Positions 22,301 through 34,973 of a stretch of DNA of 64,000 bases are shown here, in pieces. Both the position numbers and the translations under genes were made by a program. The stretch's first letter is position 1. Each line of letters begins with the position of its first letter. This DNA comes from Lolium rigidum. Taxonomy: Eukaryota; Streptophyta; Magnoliopsida; Poales; Poaceae. Where the stretch lies: the NCBI RefSeq assembly GCF_022539505.1, contig NC_061510.1, forward strand, positions 92,830,292 through 92,894,291, given 5' to 3'. The notes beneath the pieces are model-generated. The model searched no databases. It was not told the DNA's origin and was given only the letters and a program-made list of their open reading frames with translations.

Positions 22301-22870
22301 CAGTACTAGTACCTAGCAGGTACTAGTATTAGTCTACTATCCCATGTGCTTGATAGTCTGAAGGATGCATGCACTTGAAATATTGAAGATTTCCACACCA
22401 TGTATGATTTTTTTCTTTTGAATTAACAGACGTAATAGCACCCACAATATACATCTTTTTGACCAGGCCCCACGATATAATTCTTTTCAGCAAGAGGGGG
22501 CATGAAATTGCTAATGATATTTATTTTTAAATTACATGCTCAAATGTTTCAGCATATAGAGATCAAAAGGATTATCTTCTACAGTTAGCTTGTTCAACAT
22601 ACCTATTATGCCCTCAATGTTTTGTAGAAAATATCCTGTGGCCCTGATGTTTATTTTTTAATCTTTGCTGTCCAGAATTCTGGGACAGGTACCTCTGAAT
22701 CAATAGCAGCATGTCAGATATTGAAGACAAACCTCCAAGCAGCATTCAGTGTCCTCCCAAAGGACATGCAGCAGCTGCTGCTCTCCAACCCTAAAAGATC
22801 TGTGCTTCTTCAAGTCAGCCATGAAGAAGCCCCAGAGCTCGGTGACATTGTCTCCCAGACAAGTTTGTAG
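19364..22870 (+). CDS. DENN-domain protein, DENND6/FAM116 type, 626 aa, three exons
   Basis: Exons are 19364-20856, 20973-21165 and 22676-22870 (1881 nt). The joins are AG/GTAAGC..GTCAG/G, with a split arginine codon, and ATGGAG/GTAATT..TCCAG/AAT in phase 0. Start is the ATG of MNRIPSVSLR in a GC-rich context; stop is TAG at 22868-22870. The N-terminal longin/uDENN signature (FCVIRFDLERGQLVEACYPP) lies at about 29-48. The core DENN segment is at about 215-285 (FRGLLLHLWTLWELMVVGEP, then APILYSVDFRPYFTIHD). The C-terminal part has FMPWFRQRR near 505 and FSVLPKDMQQLLL near 590. Family members act as guanine-nucleotide exchange factors for Rab GTPases in endosomal traffic; that role is inferred. 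Length and order are normal for the family. Intron 2 is 1510 bp. Confidence 0.92.
21390..21900 (+). repeat. Possible small LTR-like insertion in intron 2 of the DENND6-like gene
   Basis: Within intron 2 this stretch has a 'gctatatta' and a later 'caatgaaataag' segment, an arrangement like the promoter and polyadenylation parts of a short LTR. No clean ends or target duplication were found, so this is only a suggestion. Confidence 0.25.
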
Positions 22871-23911
22871 CAGTTTTTATTTGTAACATTACTATTCAGA
22901 TTCTTTGAACCACAGTCCAAAATTCACACTTTTTTTATACATGGGCCTGATGGGATTGTCTCAAATTTTATCCACATAGTCCAAACTAGGCACGTTTTTC
23001 TATACATTGCTGCTGAAACTCAAAAATATTCAGATTTGCTTTGTGTCTCACTTTGTATAACTCCAGCTTCAATTATTTTAGTTCCTTTTAAAAAACCAAA
23101 CGTAGCAACATAACTAAGTGATTTATTTGTGTTCCATTTTTTTTCCATCTGCTGAAACTATACAACTCAAGGAATCCATATTTTACATTATATAACACCA
23201 TTCTGCATCCTCCACTGAAAAGAGTTATTCATATTGAGGATCTTACCAAGTGATGCTAATGGGTGGTCTTGTAGTTTGAAGCTTATCACTTCTTGACAAC
23301 CTACTATTTTGCTCTTCAACTACAGGGGTGAATCTTTTTGGATCCACTTCTTAGTGACAAAAATGATATCCTCTTCATTTCTTTGGCAAGCTTTTTTTCC
23401 TGGCTCGTTTGTGTTTATGTATCGATTCTGATTGGTATTATCCACTGGAAATATGTTAAGCTGCAGGTTCATCGGGATTAAGGGCATGTTTGTTTACCCA
23501 CTACACATTGCCAATGACACTCTTTCTTGTCGGCATACCTTTTCGATTGGTAATAAGTGGACTTCGAATGCTATTGTTTGTGATCCTAATTATTTTGCAT
23601 CATGTACTAGTTTGTTGGATTATAAGTTCAGAAATAGGACGTTTTGGGAGTCTAGATAGTTAAGCTGGCTTTACTTTCAATTTGTTTTTGCTGGTGCTAC
23701 TTTTGTTACTATTGTATGCATTAGAGTTTTACTGTTATGAAGTAAGCTGTAAACTAGATATGTGAATATGCAAGGCCCAGCCTAGACGATTAGTTTCTCT
23801 TGCCCCTTTTTTTACCAAGCCTGGTGTATCTGTGCATGTCTCTTTGTTCATCCCATGGCACATGGACGCCTGAATCCATAATGTTTGAACTTTTTTTTAC
23901 GAGTTAATTCA
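22871..23911. other. 3' flank of the DENND6-like gene
   Basis: AT-rich, no gene recognised. An open frame at 23432-23659 (75 codons) has no familiar motif. Confidence 0.35.
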
Positions 23912-24111
23912 CAGATCAAGACTATGTTTGGACAAGGGAGCGACCTGGAGTCATGCAAAGGCTCTTAAGCTGTAACATTCTCTTTAAGAAGGGTCGGAAA
24001 CTTGGTCGTAAGAAGCCGACAGTTCAGAAAAATTCGAAACAGAAGAAAACTGCCGAAAAGCACATGGCTATTGAGATCGGCGAAGGAACAACTAGTTACC
24101 GCTCCAGTTAA
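23912..24111 (+). pseudogene. Orphan exon-like open segment, unidentified
   Basis: After an acceptor-like 'ttaattcacag' ending at 23914, an open frame of about 64 codons runs to TAA at 24109-24111. It reads QDYVWTRERPGVMQRLLSC and then a lysine/arginine-rich tail (FKKGRKLGRKKPTVQKNSKQ) ending TSYRSS. I do not recognise it. It could be a stray last exon of a decayed gene, an alternative 3' exon of the DENND6-like transcript, or chance. Confidence 0.3.
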
Positions 24112-24399
24112 CAGACAAATATCTTCCTAGGGTCCTAATAGAAGGTGCTTAACGCCTTTGCTCCCTTACCCCCAAAAGCATTGCTTTCTTTCCTTGTCAA
24201 GCAAATAACCAGTAGAAACCTGATGTCCCGAACTTTCTAATTGTCCTGGTGGCTACCGTTTCCCCTGAGCCAAGTTAATTGGAATCGTTGTGTTCCAGCT
24301 CACACAAAAAAAGTATAAACCTGATGCTGACACAAAACCAACTCATCGTTTGCAACTCTACTGGGCAGAAACTCGCTTACAGCCAAAAAAAAAAAGGAA

Positions 24400-25505
24400 G
24401 GGCCAAAATCAGAACAACATCAAAGAACCTAGAAATCAATCGAGCGATTGTCAGCAGACTAGTGACACGTGACCAAGATCACTCAAGATTCAACTCCAGC
24501 CAAATATTTTAAGAGAGAACTACATAGTAGATACTACCTCCATCCCAACGCTTAAGGCCTATATTTTTTTCAGAAAGTCAAACTATGTTAAGTTTGACTA
24601 AGTTTTTATAAAAAATCATTAACATGAAAAGTACAAAATCAATACCATTAGATAGATAATGAAATATATTTTTATATGGTACCTACAAAATATCATATTT
24701 GTTCATAAATTTTTCTAAAAATTTGGTCAAACTTTACTTCGTTTGACTTTCTGAAAAAATATAGGCTTTAAGCCTTGGGATGGAGGTAGTAGAAAATAGA
24801 CAAGTGCTCACTCCAGCCAAAATAGTTAAGCTACCATATTACAATCACAAGTCCTGAGGCATGCACTGAACCATAACGAAGCGTTCAAAAGAGACAGTCC
24901 TCATTGCAGCACAATATTACATTGAGACGGTTAAAAATCCTGACAGTTTTAATAATAAGCTGAGACAAGTAGACAAGTAGACAACTGGATAACTTGATTC
25001 AACTTACACGTAGCTCTTCAGCGGAACCAACACCTCTTCGACTTTACCCACAGCTGGCAGGGGTTTGTTAGAGAAAATGCATTAGATCTAAAGTAAGATT
25101 GCAAAAACAAAACTTATTATATCTGTTCCGTATATCAGAAATATGTCCTGGTCATACATGAGAAAATGGTTTAACAGGTGACATATTGCACACTGGCCAA
25201 TCTAAAGCAGGCATAACATAAAAACCGATTATCCGATCGAGAAGCCCATTAAGGGCTAACATGGCAGATGTTACTAGTAGAGCGTGGTGAAACTAACTAT
25301 GAAACAAGAATAAAAAATCATAGTAATTCGTCAGCTTCGGTACTTCACAGAGGAGTAGAACATGGATCTTGTTAGCCTACATGTGTATAGTAAAGCGCTT
25401 CCACTTTGTTTGATGATAAGATAAGAGAAGACCTGGTTGCTGTGGCCACACTTCTTGAGGCAATTTGTAGCCCTGAGCGGCAGGCTGGAATAGCACCTAC
25501 CATTC
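24400..25505 (-). pseudogene. Ubiquitin-eL40 relic A (exons 3 and 4 plus 3' flank)
   Basis: Aligns by eye along its length to the 3' part of the intact gene (31570-32462), including shared non-coding landmarks such as 'tcaactccagccaaatatt', 'gacaagtgctcactccagcc' and 'aagctgagacaagtagac'. On the minus strand the exon 3 equivalent at about 25431-25498 reads CYSSLPLRATNCLKKCGHSNQ: an RK pair is missing and an arginine is lost compared with the intact gene. The exon 4 equivalent near 25055-25020 reads LWVKSKRCWFR and then a stop. Exons 1 and 2 are absent. A Stowaway MITE interrupts its 3' flank. It is a dead partial duplicate. Confidence 0.75.
24534..24789. mobile_element. Stowaway MITE
   Basis: Ends CTACCTCCATCCCAA and TTGGGATGGAGGTAG with TA on both sides (24532-24533 and 24790-24791). 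The inverted repeats continue inward through 'tatatttttttcagaaagtcaaac'-like sequence. 256 bp, non-coding. The matching position in the intact copy (about 31722) lacks it, which confirms insertion after the duplication. Confidence 0.88.
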
Positions 25506-26102
25506 TGGTCGTGTTCGTGAAACAACCACCTTTCTCACTCACTTGTTTCTAAGCGTATAAGTACAAAAATATTTCCATTGTTTCTAAACATTAATTGGTG
25601 ATGTATATGTAGTGGTCAATGTAGGACAGAAAGTAACTGCGTAAGCTAATTATAGATTTTTTGTTATTTTGTATTTTTGGAAGATGGGTACTATATACAT
25701 AGTCATTTGAATTTGTTCATTGTGAAATTTTCCTATCATTGGTCACTGTGAATTTTATTTTCCATAGAAAATTGGTGATATTCTTTACTTCGATGGATGC
25801 TGAAACATGTGAGGAACCTGCTATGACATATGCATTGGCGGTGCCCGGAGTTGAAGTCTGTGTTATCATTTCAAATATGTGATGACAAATACATGTATTT
25901 TCGCTATTTTATTATATTTGTTGCATAATCTATGCTTGTATTCAAATGGTTTCCCAAAATCCTGTGTGGTCAATTGACTACATAGCTCCCAACGTGGCTT
26001 CGCCACTGGACATATGCGAAGCTCTGGAGCCCTTGGTGAACCGAGAGCGGTTTATTTTTCACAGTAGGTAGGTATGGATGCAAAGATGCGACCCGGACGT
26101 TT
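25506..26102. other. Intergenic stretch, nothing identified
   Basis: AT-rich, no convincing ORF or element end. Confidence 0.35.
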
Positions 26103-26499
26103 GGAACCTGGATGCACGCGCACCCGTTTACGAAAAGTTCAAAAAATGTTATTTAAAAATTTTCAAAAAAATGTGAAGTAAATTTTTGCATGTACATATT
26201 ATGTTGATACTTACTCGTGTAAGTTTTCACGAAAAAATACCATTGTGTGTGGCCTGCATAAAAATGACAAAATGTCCAAATGAGAATAGTGAACAGGAAT
26301 TTGTACTATTCACAGGAATAGGAATTTGCATTTTGTCATTTTTGTGTAGGTCAATACAATGGTATTTTTCCGTGAAAACACACACGAGTAAGTATCAACA
26401 TAGTATATACATGCAAAATTTTAGTTCACATTTTTTTGAAACTTTTAAATTGCATTATTTTGAACTTTACGTAAACGGGTGCGCGCGTACCCAGGTTCC
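26103..26499. mobile_element. Foldback MITE of about 397 bp
   Basis: The arms are complementary over most of the length. It begins GGAACCTGGATGCACGCGCA and ends with the near-complement reading GCGCGCGTACCCAGGTTCC. Internal matches include 'acgggtgcg', 'ttttcacgaaaaaataccattg' against its mirror, and 'gttgatacttactcgtg' against its mirror. The hairpin turns near 26300. It is non-coding; no clear target duplication was found. Confidence 0.8.
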
Positions 26500-27028
26500 A
26501 TTCACCATTTCCTTGCAAAGATGGTCTTACTAGCCCCTTACTAGTTCATTTTGAGATTTCTATTTTGTACACCAAATTTCAAACTAAAAATATAAAATAA
26601 ATTGGAAGCGGAAATTTAGCATGATTCCGCTTGGATACATCCATAGCAGGTCTCCCATCCCAAAAAGAAAAATATTAAACATATTTGAGGATAGATGCAC
26701 ATTTATAAGAGCAAGTTTTCTATTCGTTATTTTCTGGCGTTTGCCGAAACACACATCCTATTGCATATTGGCCACGTATCATTATAATTTTATGGCACAT
26801 TTAGCGGAACATGACACAGTCGAACAGTACGTATCAGCAAACACCAGAAAATAGCAAATTTTCCCTTTTTATAAAGAGAAAAAAAGCATCTTGTAAAAAA
26901 TGAACTGGAAAGAAAGATGGTGGTAACTACTCTAATCTGCAGGCTAGGTTATAATATTGTGAAATATAATCAAGTTGTAAACTAATACGGTGTACTACTC
27001 CGTATTACAGAGGAGATAAGTCGCACCA
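26500..27028. other. 5' flank of the ATP synthase subunit e gene
   Basis: AT-rich, no other gene or element recognised. Confidence 0.35.
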
Positions 27029-27036
27029 TTATAAAG
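27029..27036 (+). promoter_or_regulatory. Probable TATA box of the ATP synthase subunit e gene
   Basis: TTATAAAG lies 119 bp upstream of the start codon at the boundary between AT-rich flank and GC-rich leader. That spacing would give a 5' UTR of roughly 90 nt. Confidence 0.5.
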
Positions 27037-27154
27037 TGGCGGCCTGGCCCACCTAGTAGCTCTCCTCTTCATCGATTGCAGTCCCCTCCTGCCCCAGACG
27101 ACCAAACCCCCACCAGGAAGAGCCCTCTTCCTCCTCCTCCCGGATTCCGCCGCC

Positions 27155-28424
27155 ATGCCGTTCGTCCCGGGACCCTACTCCGGCGTCAGCACCCTCGCCC
27201 TCGTAAGCCCCGACGCATCCGCCTCTCCCGGTTCGCTCCGCGCAGGACCTCCGTAGATCGGATCTGACCCTCTCGCTTTTCCGCGGTGTTGCAGGTCGCT
27301 AGGGTCTCGGCTCTCGGCGTCGGCGTCGTCTACGGCTCCGTCAAGCTCGGCATCCTCAAGGTAACGGGCCGAGGGGTTTCGTTGAGGGACCTGATTGAGA
27401 TTGTGGGTGGTTTATTTGTTTTCCGTTGGTTTGGGTGGTTGTTGCTCGTTTGGCTGTAACTAGATTGGCCTGCTTAGTTCGGTTTTTTTCTGGATATGAT
27501 TAGTAAGCATGGCCAAGTTAGTACCTTTGTGGTGTAATGCTTAATCTGGTGTCATTGGGGTGATTTCTTATGTTGTTATGTCTAAAGCGTGATTCAGTCT
27601 TAGTTTGTTGGTGATGCATGTCAATGGTCTGTGGTTTCTGTTTGCCTACTGGCATGTTTACAGAACCTGCATGTTTGCATTTAGCTAGGACATGTGGTGT
27701 TACTTGTGTTTATGCCGACTAGTTGTATTATTATCCTCGAATAGTTCTTGTGATTCCAGGACATGTGAGTTTCTATGCTCCAGTCAAGAACATGTGAAGA
27801 AACTAAGTTCTCTTCCGGACACTGCTTAGAACTAGGAATCCAAACTAAGTTCTCTATTTTGTATATCTGAGGTCATCTGTTATGTATGTAACATACTGCC
27901 TCTGTACATATCTAATCGCCGCGGGCGTCAGTAGTAACTGAGCTGCTACCTGTGCACTCGCGCGCCAATTTAATCAGACTGGACTCTGTTGAATTCTAGT
28001 TCTTAGTAAACCTTGTTATGACGTTAGATGCTAGACCCCTAGTACAGCACCTAGGGTAATGTTTGGGTTTATTTGTGACTACCTAACTAACCCACTTGTA
28101 TGGCGATTGTCTCTGTGAAACGCTTTCATTACTTTGTGAAGTTCTTGAATTGGATATCCTTCTATAATCTTTCATGATGGAATGGTCGGAGTTGTAGTAA
28201 AACATCGTACTTCTGATTTATTTGATCATCCAATTAATTATAAGGGTCTGCTTGTTTATACTCTATCATAACATGTATGACTGATTAAACCTTATTGGTA
28301 TTTAAATTTAGTTACCCCTTTGTAGTTTCTTTTGTGACCCATCCAATTTCTTACCGTCGTTTCACATTTGCTTGCTCTCCAGGCGACCAAACCCCACAAG
28401 GAGGAGGCAGCTGCTCACCACTGA
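27155..28424 (+). CDS. Mitochondrial ATP synthase subunit e, 51 aa, three exons
   Basis: Exons are 27155-27202, 27295-27360 and 28383-28424 (16, 22 and 14 codons including stop). All joins are phase 0 with CTC/GTAAGC, TGCAG/GTC, AAG/GTAACG and TCCAG/GCG. The protein starts MPFVPGPYSGVSTLALVARV and ends EEAAAHH. It fits the plant ATP synthase e-chain pattern in length, in the PGPYSG...STLALVAR start and in the AHH end. A single membrane segment at about 12-32 carries a small-residue GxxxG motif (GVVYG), which in this family mediates packing at the ATP synthase dimer interface in the inner mitochondrial membrane. The exons are too short for ORF finders and were assembled from splice sites. Intron 2 is 1022 bp. 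No defect is seen. Confidence 0.88.
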
Positions 28425-28889
28425 GGGCAGGGATGCGCGCTGGTAGCTCCAGTGGAAGGACACCGTAGTTTTTTTTTGCAATGTACCTGCTCCTACATAT
28501 GCTCATGCAGTTTCTGATTTGTGGACCTCTTGTCTCAAAACCCAAACCAGTTTCGGGTTAAATCTTCCTAGTTTCACTTTGTGCAAATAAAATCCTTGGC
28601 TGAAAGACTTGGAATCGAGAAGTGAAATTTAAATCGCTTTGTTTGTTGAGGTTTCTAAAATCCTGATGTGGTAGTAGATGGTTTTTTCTGTGGGTTAACT
28701 TTTGTCTGCGATTTATCCAACCTAAACGTCTGGTCTAGTCTTGAAAAGCATATTCTGGATTGAGTTATATTGACTGGTCTTGATCACAAACAAGAGAGCT
28801 CTGTAGACTAAGTTTAATAGTGTGCCAGTATTCGCAATGTGTTTCTACAAAACCGGTTCTCCTGCTAGGTGTGATTCCTCTTTGGTTTG

Positions 28890-29325
28890 TCATTGGATTC
28901 CACCACCTGCATGCAAGGTATGTGTGAATGTGGTGCAACCTATTTCCCTGATAAGCACCTGATGAGTTTGGGATCAGTGATTTGTGGTCGTAACTGCATC
29001 TTCAAGCTTGCTGCTTCGGTAGGTATTAAAGGCATATGTTCCCTGAACTTGCCAACGCTTTGGCAATTCAGAGTGCACTGATGATCTTTGCTGACAATGG
29101 CTTCCAGGACATTGTTCTGGCTACTGATTTATGTGCTTGGTGCAGTGGTGCCTGACATCAAAGAGCTATCGACTGGGTTTGGCCCATGTTCTTTTAGATA
29201 CTTTGGTCGTAAGGTGAATGTTGCAGCACACGTTTTAGCTCCTAGTTGTGAGCATCTACTAGCCTGGCATATTTTTTCTGTAATTTCGGAGTGTATCCGG
29301 GAAGTACATTGTACTGATGTTCACT
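28890..29325 (+). pseudogene. RNase H (RVT_3-type) fragment of a retroelement
   Basis: Broken plus-strand frames read like the plant RNase H-like domain found at the C-terminus of some LINEs: a proline-rich approach, LMSLGSVICGRNC, a segment with LAIQSALMI.ADNGFQDIVLATD across a frame change, and finally CSFRYFGRKVNVAAHVLA. Frameshifts make it dead. It abuts the minus-strand LINE piece. Confidence 0.55.
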
Positions 29326-29556
29326 AATCAATAAACCAACCATGGCGAACCACCAACTTGTTCAAGATCTCCATTACAATTATGAAGAGCATGGGGGCAC
29401 AGGGGCTGTCCCAAATCTTTGCCGTAGATCATTTCACTTGCTTGTAGTGCGTTTACAAGCGCAAACGTGATGCGGAGAACACGGGGCAGAGCAGCCTGTG
29501 CCATCGCGCTCGAAGGCCTAGGTGAACTCAGAAGCTGGAGGATCACGTGAGGAAAA
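29326..29556 (-). mobile_element. LINE relic, downstream piece (split by a second LINE)
   Basis: On the minus strand one frame reads PMLFIIVMEILNKLVVRHGW, the RT block after the GDPLSP motif, which here is degraded. It is the continuation of the LINE at 30805-31160, separated from it by the inserted plus-strand LINE. Confidence 0.65.
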
Positions 29557-30804
29557 TAAAAAGAAATATAAGTTAACTAAGTGGAACATGATTTGCAGAC
29601 CTAAGGACCAAGGTGATCTTGGAATTGAAGTTTTGGAGATTAAAAATTCTTGCCTACTTAGTAAATGATTATTTAATCTTCTTTCTGAAGAAGGGTTATG
29701 TCAACAATTATTAAAAAAAGTACCTTTCGTAGAAAACCTTGGCTGAAGTTGAAAGTAAGCTTACTGATTCACCTTTCTGGAAAGGACTAATGAAAGTTAA
29801 AGGAGAATTTTTTAGTAGAGGAAAATTTGAGGTAGGCTCCGAAAAAGGAGTGCGTTTTTGGGAAGATAGATGGTTAGGTGATCAGATCCTTGCATCTCAG
29901 TATCCTTAACTATATGACATAGTTAATTGTAAGCATGATACGGTGGCAAATGTTATGAGTTCAACTCCGTTAAATATTGGTTTTCGGAGAAGACTGGTTG
30001 GTGATAAATGAGATCAATGGGTACACCTATGCCTAAGATTAATGGAAATAAATTTAAATGATGATTAAGATAAGTTCGTTTGGGGCCTAACATCTTTAGG
30101 GAAATTCACTGTTAAATCTATGTATGGTGAGCATACAAGATATCTTCGTAAATATCTTTGGAAAATAAAAATCCCACTAAAAATTAAAATCTTTATGTTG
30201 TTCCTTAGTAAGAAAGTCCTCTTGACCCGTGATAATCTAGCAAAGAGGAATTGGAATGGAAATAATGCTCTTTCTGTGCCGCTGAGGAATCAGTTCAACA
30301 TTTGTTTATTTCCTGTTCTTTTGCTAGGCTTATTTGGCGGGTGGTTTTTCCTACATATAATATTCCACCTCCATCCAATGTCACAAATATGTTTGAGAAT
30401 TGGCTTAATAGAACTGACAAAACTGATAAAGCTAGGATTCACATTGGTGTTTCGGCTTTATGTTGATCAATTTGGAATTGCAGAAATGATATTGTTTTTA
30501 ACAGAAAGGACTCTACTAATTTCTTGCAGGTTATTCACACTATGGTTCACTGGATCCAGCTTTGGCGTTTCTTGCTCCTGGAGGACCAGCAGGGGTGCAT
30601 GATTTCTGGATGCAACCGCCTTCGAATGGTTGTTCAGGATATTTTCTACCGGCTACTTGACGGCCTATTAAGAGATTACATGATGCCTAGATTGCTTAGC
30701 AGTTCTCTTTTTTTGGTGGTTGTTTTTTGTATCGATCCTCATTGATCCTTGAATTGTAAACTTTGGATATTCGGCTCACCCCATTTCGAAAAAAATATAT
30801 ATAT
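29557..30804 (+). mobile_element. LINE 3' end inserted into another LINE
   Basis: A plus-strand ORF2 C-terminus with a few stops: KYKLTKWNMICRPKDQGD, then FWKGLMKVKGEFF, RFWEDRWLGDQIL, YLWKIKIPLKIKIFM and an open tail with SIWNCRNDIVFNRKDS and FLQVIHTMVHWIQLW. It ends 'ccccatttcg' followed by an A-rich run near 30788. It interrupts a minus-strand LINE exactly after the RT motif RLDVTRAFD. It shares its 3' end with the LINE at 13040-14092. Several stops mean it is dead, but it is less decayed than the others. Confidence 0.75.
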
Positions 30805-31160
30805 CAAAAGCACGGGTCACGTCCAACCTAAGAAGAGGCACTTTGCCATTGCATCATGTGAACAATCATACAATTGCCGTGAGTTGACCGTACCTTGATG
30901 AAGGCTCATTGATTCTCGCAGGCATTGTTTGGAACCACTAGAGCGAGCCGTATGGACAAGACTTTGGCAGCCGTTTGTAGATGCATGAATGAAACTAATC
31001 GGCTTGAACTTGCACACCTCCAACGCATCGGTCTTCTTTGGCAACAATGTCGAAATCACCCTGTTCAGCGTGTTAAACCAGATGAACTGCTGCTGTGAAG
31101 CCATTGAAAGAGCGCCATGACAGTCGGACCTGGTAGGGATCAGATGCAACAGATACAAGG
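30805..31160 (-). mobile_element. LINE relic, upstream RT piece
   Basis: The minus strand reads LPKKTDALEVCKFKPISFIHA and, nearer 30810, LRLDVTRAFD, both typical RT blocks of plant LINEs. It breaks off at the insertion of the plus-strand LINE and resumes at 29556. Confidence 0.7.
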
Positions 31161-31991
31161 AGAATTTGGGGATCGTAAATTCGTAATAGACCTTGGGATA
31201 AAGCTAGCAACTACTCTGGTTAAAAGACGAGTGTACAAGTGTATTCCTATGTCCTAGCACTTAAATCTGGAATGTCCATGCAGCGGAAAGCATACATCAA
31301 AGATGTGTTGATCATTGCAGCCAGAAGAGAGAGAAAAATCGACTGGTCATTTCTGAATGGTGTCGCAGTCCTGGATAAACATCTAGCATCCAATGAGACA
31401 AAATAGAAAAAAGAGAGCAAAGTAAGAAAACAAGCAACTACTACATGTTCCACCATAACAATTTGCATTTCTTCAGGATGCCATCAAGATAAAGGCAACT
31501 ACAGAGTGTTCAGTGAAGCTAGCAGGAACTGTACAGTGAGAAAAAAAACTCTTAACTTCTTCTTCCCTCAAAAAAAATCAGGAACAGCATCAAAAAACCC
31601 TTAAATCATTCAAGCAACTGTCTAACAGGGATCCAGCAATATCAGGCACCACACAGGACACATGACCAAGATCACTAAAGATTCAACTCCAGCCAAATAT
31701 TTCAAAAGAGAACAGCATAAATAAAAATTAGACAAGTGCTCACTCCAGCCAAAAGAGTTAAGCTGCCATATTACAATCATGTTCTCAGCATGCATTGAAC
31801 CATAACCAAGTGTTCAAAAGAGACACTGCTCAACTTCCAGCAGAATACTACACTAAGATACTTAAAAATTCGGACACTTGTGATAAGCTGAGACAAGTAG
31901 ACAACTGATTCATCTGCCTACAAAATCCTGACAGTTTTGATAAGCTGAGACAAGTAGATAACTGATTCAACTGATGCGCGGATCTTGATCT
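31161..31991. other. 3' flank of the ubiquitin-eL40 gene
   Basis: From about 31570 this is the non-coding 3' part of the duplicated block also seen at 24400-25020. The rest shows no gene. The 3' UTR end was not fixed. Confidence 0.45.
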
Positions 31992-34008
<2,017 letters not shown>

Positions 34009-34087
34009 TCAGGAAGTGTGGAGTGGGATGGAGGAGATGGTGATGGGTAGTCTGAACTCTGAAGGAGGCGGCGGGGAGGGTTTGGTG

Positions 34088-34095
34088 TTTATATA
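34088..34095 (-). promoter_or_regulatory. TATA box of the ubiquitin-eL40 gene
   Basis: On the minus strand the site reads TATATAAA within CTATATAAACACC, 146 bp upstream of the start codon. It predicts a leader of about 115 nt. Confidence 0.65.
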
Positions 34096-34099
34096 GCCG

Positions 34100-34825
34100 G
34101 CGGCCACGCCCACCCCGCCTCGTAAGCGCCGAACCCTACCTGCCGGAGTTTGAGTCCGGAGCTCTAATGGTGGCGCGGGAATTACGAATTCGCTCCGCCT
34201 GTGAGAGCTTTACTAGCGTTAATTGCGCCATTGTACCGGACGGTAATCACTTGCCGCCGTTACTCGACGGCGATAGTTTTCTCCGGCCCGGCCCAGCACA
34301 GCCCATGTAGCGAGAAGTGGAGAAGGTTCTAGAAAGAAATGGAACAATCGGACGGCTACGGTGGGTATGCTGGTAGATCGGACGGTGTTGTGCGGATAAA
34401 GCAAATGCCGGCAATTTTTCTGTCGTTTCCGCGCTGCTCGAGCATCCTCCTTAAATCAGACATGGTCATTTCTGTTTCTAATCTAAAAAGAAAAGAAAAA
34501 GACTTGGCCCCATAGATCAATGTTCTTTCCATAAAGAATTTCTTAAGCATCAAATCAAAATCCAGCTTACAATAAGCAGAAGAGAACAACCATGAGAGAC
34601 AAGCACCAGCTTATTACTCCTAGCCTGATATTACGCAAAGTAAAACTTAGTTTCCGTGCTTGCATTCCTATTATAACCTAAAATGGGTTGGTAAAACCTA
34701 GTTAGGGTACATTACTTGTACACACTACAAACCTAAATGCTAAAATTACTTTATCTAATAGTTCTGACTTCTAAATACAGGTCAAAATTCAGGATCGCAC
34801 ATGCAAACGATCAATTGGTGAGTTT
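34100..34825. other. Upstream flank of the ubiquitin-eL40 gene
   Basis: Promoter sequence of the minus-strand gene followed by AT-rich intergenic DNA. No other gene was recognised. Confidence 0.35.
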
Positions 34826-34973
34826 ACTTGCGGCAGATCTTCTTGTCCATATTGCAATCATCACAAGTTCTCGAAGACTTGCCTTGATGCAACCGGTGAA
34901 TAGGCGAGAACAAGGTAAAAGGAGCCCTCTTGGTGGATCTTGTAGTCGTCCAAGGTATGTCCATCCTCCATCT
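34826..34973 (-). pseudogene. Ubiquitin-eL40 relic C (part of exon 2)
   Basis: On the minus strand it reads EMEDGHTLDDYKIHQEGSFY then LVLAYS, matching the ubiquitin segment around residues 50-73. After a decayed stretch, another frame gives MDKKICRK, matching the end of exon 2, followed by a CGCAA/GTAAAC donor like that of the intact gene. Stops and frameshifts lie between. Its upstream side is cut off exactly where the CACTA element begins. Confidence 0.7.

Noticed and set aside
27076..27267. 63-codon ORF over the ATP synthase e start
   Set aside because: It runs through the first splice donor in another frame; the spliced gene explains the sequence better.
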